The translations under genes and the position numbers were made by a program. The notes beneath the pieces were generated by a model. It was not told the origin of the DNA, made no database searches, and saw only the letters and a program-made list of their open reading frames with translations. A stretch of DNA of 64,000 nt from a candidate division KSB1 bacterium (GTDB taxonomy: Bacteria > Zhuqueibacterota > Zhuqueibacteria > Residuimicrobiales > Krinioviventaceae). Below, piece after piece: positions 57,364-64,000 of this stretch. Position 1 is the first letter of the stretch. Each line of letters starts with the position of its first letter. The stretch lies in NCBI GenBank assembly GCA_034521575.1, contig JAXHMJ010000005.1, positions 2,232,001 through 2,296,000 on the forward strand. The letters are read 5' to 3'.

Positions 57364-57771
57364 ATGCAAACTCGAGACCCCAAAGTGCAGGAAATTAAGG
57401 AGCTGGTCGACTTTTTACCATGCCTTTACAACGATATCCAGCCGATTTCAGAATGGGGTGGCGGTAAAGACGAAACAACCGGGATGATTCAGATGCCATG
57501 GCCGAAATATGATGACCGGGTCGCAGCCTTTTTCAAGGCTGTCTCGCGCGAATGCTGGTGTGATTACGAATATGTCGATAAACATGCGGAGAAAATGCTC
57601 CGCGATCATGAGCTGATCCGCAGTGCCACAATAGATCAGATCAAAACCATGCTCACATACTGCACGCGTGGTGAGCGGTTCTGCAGCGGACATTGGGCGG
57701 CCATGATCGAACAAGGGCATATCCGCCGGCTGCTCGAACGGCTGCAGGTGATTCTGCTTGTGCAGGAATAA
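57364..57771 (+). CDS. DUF6508-like small protein
   Basis: A 135-residue soluble protein resembling the DUF6508 family: LVDFLPCLYNDIQPISEW, YDDRVAAFFKAVSRECW with DYEYVD, and near the end YCTRGERFCSGHWAAMIEQGHI, the family's most conserved piece. ATGAGGCGA before the ATG gives a fair ribosome site. Family members are found next to many different genes and their function is unknown. It has no signal peptide. Confidence 0.8.
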   Translation: MQTRDPKVQEIKELVDFLPCLYNDIQPISEWGGGKDETTGMIQMPWPKYDDRVAAFFKAVSRECWCDYEYVDKHAEKMLRDHELIRSATIDQIKTMLTYCTRGERFCSGHWAAMIEQGHIRRLLERLQVILLVQE

Positions 57772-57825
57772 TGTCTTTTCTAATCAGGTTATTATAGTGA
57801 ACGATTCTAAAAAAAGGAGGACAGT

Positions 57826-58146
57826 ATGAGAATCAAAAGCTTTGTATTTTTGATGGCAGGTCTGTTGATCGTCAACCTGTTCGTTCACTGCGGATCGGGT
57901 ACCGATGTGGTCGATTCCGGTGAATATACCGGTATCATCAAAAAGGTGGTTGCGGATGAACAAGAGATTTATGTCACAACAGAAGAGGGACAGACCCTCG
58001 AGTTATACTTTACTGAAGAAACCCAACTAACTCGACAGGGACAACCCGTCGATTTTTCACAGCTAAAAAAAGATCAAAATGTCAGTGTTACTCTGATCCG
58101 GGTGGGAAACCGTCTGGATCCGGATTCTGTGGCCATTCTGGAATAA
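57826..58146 (+). CDS. Small lipoprotein
   Basis: A 106-residue lipoprotein (lipobox VNLFVHC at residue 22). The mature part is a small beta protein with YTGIIKKVVADEQEIYVTTEEG and LKKDQNVSVTLIRVGNRL, resembling single OB-like domains that repeat in some surface proteins. AAAAGGAGGAC precedes the ATG. It lies 4 bases before the DUF2231 gene, so the two are likely co-transcribed and may work together at the membrane. Confidence 0.8.
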   Translation: MRIKSFVFLMAGLLIVNLFVHCGSGTDVVDSGEYTGIIKKVVADEQEIYVTTEEGQTLELYFTEETQLTRQGQPVDFSQLKKDQNVSVTLIRVGNRLDPDSVAILE

Positions 58147-58150
58147 TGCC

Positions 58151-58636
58151 ATGAACGAACCCCCGGAATTTTTACGAACCGAAGTCTGGCATCCCATGAC
58201 GGTACACTTTCCTATCGTGTTGCTGATTGTGGCGACGCTGTTTAAAGGTATCGCCGTAACTTTCCGAAAGCAAACCTTTGCAATCTCCGGCAGTGTGCTG
58301 CTGTATCTGGGAGTGATTGGAGCCTGGCTTGCCGTTTACACCGGTACCCTGGCAGACGCTGTGGTTTCGCGCGATATATGTGATCCGACGGTCCTGTCAA
58401 CCCATGAGAACAACGCATGGCTGGCGACCTGGCTGTTCACAGGCGCCATGGGTGTGGATTTACTCTATAGCCTGGTTCGTCGTTTCAGAACACGCGCCGT
58501 TCAGGCGCTGCTGCTGGTTGTTCTGGTGATTGGCAGCGGTGTTTTGGCCTATGTCGGACACTTGGGCGCTCAGTTGGTGTATCAACAGGCTGCGGGCGTC
58601 TATGTTCCCTCTGAGGACTGTAGTGAATTTCGCTGA
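58151..58636 (+). CDS. DUF2231-type membrane protein
   Basis: A 161-residue protein with four transmembrane helices. WHPMTVHFPIVLLIVATLF is the opening of the DUF2231 family; its His residues may bind haem in relatives. A further His in STHENNAW precedes helix three, and the end has YVGHLGAQLVYQQAAGV, another conserved His (family pattern GGxLVYxxGVGV). It is convergent with the SecA-like gene. Its function, possibly redox sensing or haem binding, is unproven. Confidence 0.85.
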   Translation: MNEPPEFLRTEVWHPMTVHFPIVLLIVATLFKGIAVTFRKQTFAISGSVLLYLGVIGAWLAVYTGTLADAVVSRDICDPTVLSTHENNAWLATWLFTGAMGVDLLYSLVRRFRTRAVQALLLVVLVIGSGVLAYVGHLGAQLVYQQAAGVYVPSEDCSEFR

Positions 58637-58642
58637 TCACTT

Positions 58643-61099
58643 TTACCCGTTCAGGGGGGTGTTTCCCTTTGTATTTAATTTGTGATCAACGGCCTGCCGG
58701 GATGAGGAATCCGCTTTTTTTCTTTTCCGAAACAGCCACTGCAGCGCCACCAGCGGTCCCAGAATGCCGGCCGAGACCTGCATGCCCATATTGCCCAGTA
58801 AATCCAGTCCCAGCTGATTGCCGAATGAATTGTCGTTGATGAGATACGTCCAGGTGGCGGTCGGTACCTGGATACCCAGAGATTCCGGATCAAAATCGTT
58901 GGCTGAATTCAGGGATTCAAACCTCTCAATCATATCTGCATGCAGCTGCTGTAGCTGTTCCTCAAACATGTTTACAGACAGTTTTTGAAATTCAAAATAA
59001 GGATTTTTCCCGCCGAGACGGTTGAGATGAATACCTTCCCGGATATCGGCAATATCCGCCAGAAAAGCCGTCCAGGTTTTATCGATACTGTACAGCATCA
59101 GCCGGGTACAGAGGTTTTGCAGAGTTTCAGGGGGTGTTGTACGCAAGAGAGTTTCATACTGTTTCGGCGATTCGGTTTTGAAATATTCAGGTGCAGCTAG
59201 TTCATGCAGCGCTCCCTGACGCCAATTAAACAGAACGGACCGCTGTTTTTCCAGTAAATCTGAATAGTGGGCCAGTGTTTTTTTGATCTCCAGATTTTGT
59301 CCGTCACAAATGCGCTGAATGCGTGCAACTTCGCGCCTTACAATCGGATGATCAACCTCTTTGTCATCTGAGTTCCGCAACATGTCAGGCGGCAGCAATT
59401 CATCCAGTCGATATTTTTGCATCAAATTATCTTTTAAACTGACAAAAAACTTTGATGATCCCGGGTCGCCCTGGCGGCCGGCGCGGCCGCGCAGCTGCCG
59501 GTCGATGCGTTCGGTCTCGTGCTTGTTGGTTCCGATCACCAAAAGTCCGCCGAGCTCGAGCACCCGTTGCTTTTCCTGCTCACTGGAGCCGCCGAGTTTG
59601 ATATCCGTACCGCGTCCGGCCATATTGGTGGAAATGGTTACAGCGCACGGACGCCCCGCTTCGGCAATCATCTCCGCTTCATAGTCATCATATTTTGCGT
59701 TCAAAATTTGACAATTCACGTCCCGGTCGACAAGCGCAGTTGCCAGTTTTTCCGATTCCTGAACACTTGAGGTGCCGACCAGTACAGGACGCTGGCTTGC
59801 GTTGACCCTTACAATTTCCTCAATAATGGCGCGATTCTTTTCCGATTGGTTTCGGAACACAGTATCCGGCGAATCCCGGCGAATACAGGCTGCATTCGGT
59901 GGAATGACAGCGATATTTAGATTGTAAAAGGCTTTGAATTCCTCTTCACTGGACAGGGCTGTGGCCGTCATACCGCACAGTCTCGGATAAAAGCGGATAA
60001 AGTGCTGCAGACTAATCTGATTCAGAATATTACCTTTGGACCGGATATTTATGTGCTCTTTGGCTTCCAGGGCAGACTGAAGGCCGTCCGGCCAGCGGCG
60101 TTGATCAGCCACGCGGCCGGTGAATTCGTCCACCAATTCGATAGCTCCGCCGCGTACGATATAGTCCACGTCCCGCTTCAACAGATGTTCGGCATGCAGC
60201 GCGTTGTGCAGGCGGGTAAGCGAGTCCAGGTTTTCTGCCGCATAAAGGTTGCTGCATTTGAACAGAGTTTCGGCGCTGCGCTGACCCTGATCGGTGAGAT
60301 AAATGTTGCGCGCATATTCATCAAACTCAAAATCAACGCCTGATTCCATCCGGCCGGCCACTTGAGCTGCAAAATATGAATCTGTCAGTATATCTTCCGC
60401 AGATCCGGCAATGACCAGGGGAATACGCGCCTCATCGAGAAGAATGGAATCGGCTTCATCAACGATAGCGGCGTAAAATGGCCGCTGCACGACGACTTTT
60501 TTGTCGTAACACAGGCTGTCGCGCAGATAATCGAATCCGGCTTGTTTTGCAGTCACATAGGTAATGTCACAGTCATAGGCCGCCTGGCGTTTATCCGTTT
60601 CCATGCTTTCCTGCACAAATCCGACCGACAATCCGATAAACTCATAGATCGGCCGCATCCATTGTGCGTCGCGCCGGGCCAGATAATCATTAAAGGTCAG
60701 AATATGCACCCCGTTTGCAAACAGCGCGTGCCAGGCGGCGGGAAACACAGCAGCCAGCGTTTTGCCCTCGCCGGTCTGCATCTCTGCCAGTCTGCCGTCC
60801 TGCATGGCCAATGCGCCCAGAATCTGTACATCAAAAGGACGCATACCGACAGTGCGTCGCGCTGCGTCGCGTACGAGAGCGTAAAAACGCACAATCAGGC
60901 GGGTATCCGTCGGGTATTTTATGATCTGTGTTTGCAGCATCGCCGCCTGCTGTTTGAGGTCGGCATCCGATGACTGCTGCATTTCGGGTTCAAGTGCATT
61001 GATTTTCTGTAAATGGCTGCGGCTGGACGCAAGGGAATAGTCAATTGTACTGCCCTGCATACGCCGCAGCGTACGGGTCCATCGATCACGTAATGTCAT
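58643..61099 (-). CDS. SecA-like preprotein translocase ATPase with hydrophobic C-terminal tail
   Basis: An 818-residue SecA homologue, probably an accessory SecA2. In order: DEAD motor 1 with MQTGEGKTLAA (Walker A) and IVDEADSILLDEARIP; the preprotein-binding insertion; motor 2 with TNMAGRGTDIKLGG and RQLRGRAGRQGDPGSS; and the scaffold helices. The usual Cys-rich zinc-binding end is absent. Instead the last 60 residues contain the hydrophobic stretch GMQVSAGILGPLVALQWLF and a basic end (RKRKK), which could anchor it in the membrane. The ATG at 61099 has GAGGAT before it; the frame is open to 61162. Confidence 0.9.
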   Translation of the reverse strand: MTLRDRWTRTLRRMQGSTIDYSLASSRSHLQKINALEPEMQQSSDADLKQQAAMLQTQIIKYPTDTRLIVRFYALVRDAARRTVGMRPFDVQILGALAMQDGRLAEMQTGEGKTLAAVFPAAWHALFANGVHILTFNDYLARRDAQWMRPIYEFIGLSVGFVQESMETDKRQAAYDCDITYVTAKQAGFDYLRDSLCYDKKVVVQRPFYAAIVDEADSILLDEARIPLVIAGSAEDILTDSYFAAQVAGRMESGVDFEFDEYARNIYLTDQGQRSAETLFKCSNLYAAENLDSLTRLHNALHAEHLLKRDVDYIVRGGAIELVDEFTGRVADQRRWPDGLQSALEAKEHINIRSKGNILNQISLQHFIRFYPRLCGMTATALSSEEEFKAFYNLNIAVIPPNAACIRRDSPDTVFRNQSEKNRAIIEEIVRVNASQRPVLVGTSSVQESEKLATALVDRDVNCQILNAKYDDYEAEMIAEAGRPCAVTISTNMAGRGTDIKLGGSSEQEKQRVLELGGLLVIGTNKHETERIDRQLRGRAGRQGDPGSSKFFVSLKDNLMQKYRLDELLPPDMLRNSDDKEVDHPIVRREVARIQRICDGQNLEIKKTLAHYSDLLEKQRSVLFNWRQGALHELAAPEYFKTESPKQYETLLRTTPPETLQNLCTRLMLYSIDKTWTAFLADIADIREGIHLNRLGGKNPYFEFQKLSVNMFEEQLQQLHADMIERFESLNSANDFDPESLGIQVPTATWTYLINDNSFGNQLGLDLLGNMGMQVSAGILGPLVALQWLFRKRKKADSSSRQAVDHKLNTKGNTPLNG

Positions 61100-61151
61100 G
61101 GTTAGATCCTCAGTTTTGTAATATGGTTTTTTTATACTGCTGACCGGCTGA

Positions 61152-61520
61152 TCAGACAGCAAAGGGGTGAGGATCGTCGGATGGTAGAGAAAAACAGCAA
61201 AGTAACTGCAGATTCAATACTGCCTTGCGATGAGGGTAGGGGAGAAACAGGTAGGGCGGCGGCAGCACGGCGGTTTTTTTATTTTTCAAAATACCCGGAT
61301 GAACGCTACGAGGCAACGACAGGCAGGTAATATCGAAAACGGTAATGTTTTTCTGAGGCGTGAGACTGAAGTCGGGCAAATCTGTGGAATCGATACATTG
61401 TGATACGTAAATATTGTCCGCTGATAAGTTTGCCTCTGACCCGGAGTACCAGTTACTATCCTGCCAAAATGCCAGAACCAATAGAACAAGCAAGATTTTT
61501 TTTAAAATAGTGGAACACAT
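61152..61520 (-). CDS. Hypothetical small exported protein
   Basis: A 122-residue frame starting MCSTILKKILLVLLVLAFW, a credible signal peptide. The rest has three Cys and a Pro-rich end (PPPYLFLPYPHRK) with no family match. It lies upstream of the SecA-like gene and its end overlaps that gene's possible leader. The longer frame to 61574 adds no homology. It may be a remnant or a true small periplasmic protein. Confidence 0.35.
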   Translation of the reverse strand: MCSTILKKILLVLLVLAFWQDSNWYSGSEANLSADNIYVSQCIDSTDLPDFSLTPQKNITVFDITCLSLPRSVHPGILKNKKTAVLPPPYLFLPYPHRKAVLNLQLLCCFSLPSDDPHPFAV

Positions 61521-61611
61521 ATCTAAACATACGAATTCTGTTAATGAGTTGCAACCAAAGTATGTCGTCATCAATAAAAATATTAGCGTCTGTGCTGCTG
61601 GCCAAAGATTA

Positions 61612-61965
61612 TCATTTCATATAAACACCATAGGATCCGGTAGACGGAAAAGCCCGGAGTGCATTGTACCTGTAGCTTGTTATCATACGACACCCAATCG
61701 TGCCGCCCCGATCAGTAATAAAAAAAATGGTTGATTGATTTGCCAAAAATAAACCGACTGCAATGCCAAGGTATAGTCCAATCGCACCTCCTGAGCTTGA
61801 TCCCAGAGCGATACCTTTGTCTATGTTGTCGAAAAAAATCAAATGGTGATGTCCGTGCTTGTCCCCAAAGCTGCACCGAGTGCTATCTTTTGAGAATTTT
61901 TATTGTGCTGTTGCTGTTTCCGATGCACCAAACCGGAATCTGTCAGGAATCCACCTGAAAAATGA
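61612..61965 (-). pseudogene. Small glycine-zipper membrane protein, frameshifted
   Basis: One frame reads NSQKIALGAALGTST, the next IFFDNIDKGIALGSSSGG and AIGLYLGIAVGLFLAN, i.e. glycine-zipper membrane helices of a family that pairs two such helices. The two pieces are joined by a one-base shift near 61840-61860. The product would be a two-helix inner-membrane protein. The start is not clear. Confidence 0.4.
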
Positions 61966-61996
61966 CAGCGCCGCGTATGCGGCCGGGCAGAATGGG

Positions 61997-62907
61997 TTAC
62001 AACGACCATTTGACACCGCTCATATCTTCCGACTCGCGCCACAGCCGCGCGGCAGTGTCCCGGTCATAGGCCAGCGCTTTCGCCTCTACCAGTGTCGGAT
62101 GACCGCGCGCCTGCATCCAGCCATCCGGTCCGATAAACTCGCCGCCGCGCAGCTCGCCGGCTACGGCCGCGTATTCTGCAGGCCAGGCGCCGTGTTCCTG
62201 ATTTTGACCGACCAGCGGATTTAGCAGAGCGGCCAGCGAGACGTGACGCTGCAGGTTGGTGGCAGTCCAGCCCGGATGACTGGCCACCGAGATGCTGTTC
62301 GCACCGGACGCGTGCAGTTTACGCTGCAGTTCAAACGCAAAATACAGATTGGCCAGTTTGCTGTCGCCATAGGCCCGGACTTTATTGTATTTGCGCTGTT
62401 CCCAGTTCAGATCCCGAAATCCAGATCACCGGTGGTGTGCGCGTAACTGCTCACCGTCACCACCCGGGTTTCTCCGGGCGTATTCACCAACAGATCGATG
62501 AGCAGACCGTCTAAAGCAAAATGGCCCAGATGATTGACTCCGAACTGCAGCTCAAAACCGTCCCGGGTTTTTGAATACGGCGGCATCATCACGCCGGCGT
62601 TGTTGATAAGAATATTCAGGTCTTTATAATGACTTCTGAACTCATCGGCGAAGCGGAAAACGCTTTCCAGTTCGGCCAGATCCAGATGCATGGGATGCGC
62701 ATCCGCATTCGGATGTTCGGATATTATGGATTCGGCGGCGGCCGGACATTTGGCCCGATCCCGACAAGCCAAGATCAGCCGGGCGCCTTTACCGGCCAAA
62801 GCCTTGGCCGCTTCAAATCCGATACCGCTGTTGGCGCCGGTGACGATCACAGTCTTTCCCGATTGATCCGGGATGTCATGATGGGTCCATTTATGGGATT
62901 TGCTCAT
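61997..62907 (-). CDS. Short-chain dehydrogenase/reductase (frameshifted)
   Basis: NAD(P)-dependent oxidoreductase of the retinol-dehydrogenase-like SDR group. From the ATG at 62907 (AAGGAGA before it): cofactor loop TGANSGIG, LILACRDRAKC, NNAGVM and the catalytic Ser in VTVSSYAHTTGD. At about 62410 the frame breaks; with one more G/C in TTCGGG it continues RDLNWEQRKYNKVRAYGDSKLANLYF, carrying the catalytic Tyr and Lys (YGDSK). It ends at 61997. The repaired length is about 303 residues. The substrate is unknown; relatives reduce lipophilic aldehydes and ketones. Confidence 0.88.
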
Positions 62908-63090
62908 AAATCTCCTTTTCATACGATAAGATTCCCGAAACCGCTGATTTTTTCAGAAGCTTTTTTTAATGATATGATCATCCATGATGATTCGTATACT
63001 GCAAAAACAGTTGCAGTTTTTTAATTCATCCCGTAAATTACATTGTTAAAATCAACACTGCATGGCAGCGAACCCTTTTCTGAGGGATGT

Positions 63091-63279
63091 ATGAAACCAA
63101 CACGACGGGTGTTTATGAAACAATGCGCAGCCGGTTGTCTGGCTTGCGCGGCAGGCGTATCCGCGGATGCGGCTGACAGTACATCGGCTGGGTCGCTGCA
63201 GCCAAACGTGCTGAAACCCGAGATCGCAGAATTCGGGAAGCCATTGCTCTGCTGCAGCAGGGCCGTAAATTGGGGATGA
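63091..63279 (+). CDS. Small exported protein with Tat-like signal, possibly truncated
   Basis: A 62-codon frame: MKPTRRVFMKQCAAGCLACAAG is a twin-Arg type signal (T-R-R-V-F-M). After about residue 40 the sequence (LLCCSRAVNWG) looks off-frame; another frame gives REAIALLQQGRKLGMK with a stop near 63281. GAGGGA precedes the ATG. It is probably a short exported protein whose end is shifted, or the start of a larger lost gene. Confidence 0.4.
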   Translation: MKPTRRVFMKQCAAGCLACAAGVSADAADSTSAGSLQPNVLKPEIAEFGKPLLCCSRAVNWG

Positions 63280-63303
63280 AATAAAAGCGAGGGAAGTAAC
63301 ATA

Positions 63304-63525
63304 TTGCAGCATCTGAAAAAAGAACTCCGGCATTTGAAAATCGAAGCGTATGAACGCGAACTTGCCGGATATATGCAGGAATTGTACAAAAAATTTCAGT
63401 CCTGGAAGAACGGCAATATGAGCGCCGGCGAATTGTCGCATCATATTCATGAATATGACAGCGGGCCGTCGCGGCAGCTGTTTCACTATTACAACAGCGG
63501 CGCATTTTTTAACCCGTCATGCTGA
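63304..63525 (+). CDS. Small conserved helical protein
   Basis: A 73-residue helical protein (KKELRHLKIEAYERELAGYMQELYKKFQSW, here cited as ELAGYMQELYKKF, and SHHIHEYDSGPSRQLFHYYN). The last piece resembles a small family with IHEFHxGPARELxxxY. The start is TTG with GAGGGAAG before it. It lies 24 bases after the Tat-signal gene. Function unknown. Confidence 0.55.
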   Translation: MQHLKKELRHLKIEAYERELAGYMQELYKKFQSWKNGNMSAGELSHHIHEYDSGPSRQLFHYYNSGAFFNPSC

Positions 63526-63755
63526 TGCGTTTCCTGAACGTGTTATCCCCCAGACCGCTTTGCCGTTCTGGCGGTGAAGGTGCATCATGTCTTCTATGAG
63601 CAGTCCATACCCACTGGCAAACGCATTGAACAGATACTGAGAGCTCTTTCTTTTGATACATGACTGCTCCGAATAGTCAGATTAGGCAGACTTTGTTTCA
63701 TAGCCCCACCCTATAGCTCGGGGAAGATGGGAGAGCACTCTATCCCCGTTGACAT

Positions 63756-64000
63756 TTACATATCTTTAAAAATCTGGTACTCACCGTCAACCAGGATGGT
63801 CTCACTGGATTTCAGATACAGCAGCTCGATACGTTTCAACCGGACAGCGGGCTGGGTTTCCGGAATATAGATACGGTCGATATGAACCACAGCTGACGGT
63901 GATGTAAAATCCGAGGGTCCGACAGCACCGCCGAAATGATCGCTGCGTCCGAATGCCACATGAAAGCCCAGTTTTTCATCCAACAGCACGGCGCCGATGG
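63756..64000 (-). CDS. Aminopeptidase-like protein, C-terminal end (cut by window edge)
   Basis: The last 81 codons of a gene continuing beyond 64000. AVLLDEKLGFHVAFGRSDHFGG and VVHIDRIYIPETQ resemble the C-terminal active-site region of M29-type metal aminopeptidases, where the H-x-A-x-G and H-x-D residues bind metal. Because only the end is visible this is a family-level guess. The stop is TAA at 63756. Nothing recognisable lies between 63526 and 63755. Confidence 0.6.
   Translation of the reverse strand, partial: IGAVLLDEKLGFHVAFGRSDHFGGAVGPSDFTSPSAVVHIDRIYIPETQPAVRLKRIELLYLKSSETILVDGEYQIFKDM

Noticed and set aside
1-64000. tRNA or rRNA genes
   Set aside because: I saw no cloverleaf with a GGTTC-type T-arm and CCA end, and no rRNA signature. 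GGTTCTACC near 27 kb resembles a T-arm but lacks the other arms.

Overview
The window looks like a chromosomal contig from an uncultivated member of the Fibrobacteres-Chlorobi-Bacteroidetes (FCB) superphylum, most like candidate division KSB1 or Calditrichota. The lineage call is an inference from three things. Several large secreted proteins end in the 'YPNPFNP' form of the type IX secretion sorting domain (positions 6.7, 22, 23.6 and 42.7 kb). There is a TonB-dependent receptor with an N-terminal carboxypeptidase-like domain. Several upstream regions carry TTG-N19/20-TAnnTTTG, the Bacteroidetes-type promoter. Base composition is near 50% GC, except for an AT-rich island at about 24.4-26.3 kb.

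Layout. 0-3.4 kb: an ABC-2 export operon (ATPase plus two permeases). 3.4-6.5 kb: glycerol kinase, a lipoprotein nucleoside hydrolase and a cold-shock protein. 6.7-9.1 kb: a secreted two-domain hydrolase. 9.2-14.6 kb: a membrane protein, a lipoprotein, a TonB-dependent receptor, a secreted protein, an M13 peptidase fragment and a small heat-shock protein. 14.9-18.6 kb: a SpoIIAA-like protein, a two-component system and a B12-binding radical SAM enzyme. 19-27.7 kb: a second secreted hydrolase, a hendecad-repeat coiled-coil membrane protein, a decayed papain-like protease, a propeller lipoprotein, and a gene-poor stretch with a row of three-base-loop hairpins and a partial copy of the coiled-coil gene. 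28-30 kb: an outer-membrane-like protein and a lipoprotein hydrolase. 30.5-35 kb: a trimeric electron-bifurcating [FeFe]-hydrogenase operon (order B-A-C). 35-38.8 kb: OsmC, a zinc peptidase-like protein and a dockerin-tailed secreted propeller protein. 38.9-42.6 kb: a monoglyceride-lipase-like hydrolase, a NodU/CmcH-type carbamoyltransferase and a GHMP (glucuronokinase-like) kinase. 42.7-48.4 kb: a giant secreted FG-GAP/Big-1 protein. 48.6-53.3 kb: housekeeping genes (endonuclease III-like, C_GCAxxG_C_C protein, sfsA, nitroreductase, broken cation exchanger, fbaB). 53.5-55.7 kb: an IS1380-family element with a 5-bp target duplication, inserted in a sensor-gene remnant. 55.7-64 kb: cardiolipin synthase, small membrane and lipoproteins, a SecA-like ATPase with a hydrophobic tail, an SDR, and the end of an aminopeptidase-like gene cut by the window edge.

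Metabolism. The window suggests an anaerobic fermenter that re-oxidises NADH and ferredoxin with a bifurcating hydrogenase, uses glycerol and sugars (glpK, fbaB), and puts large sorting-domain and dockerin-like proteins on its surface.

A caution runs through the whole annotation. At least ten otherwise well-conserved genes (HydA, Hsp20, the TonB receptor, an SDR and others) are broken by a single-base shift, often in a short A/T run. This fits uncorrected sequencing indels better than mass pseudogenisation. A few genes (papain-like, M13, cation exchanger, sensor remnant) look truly decayed.
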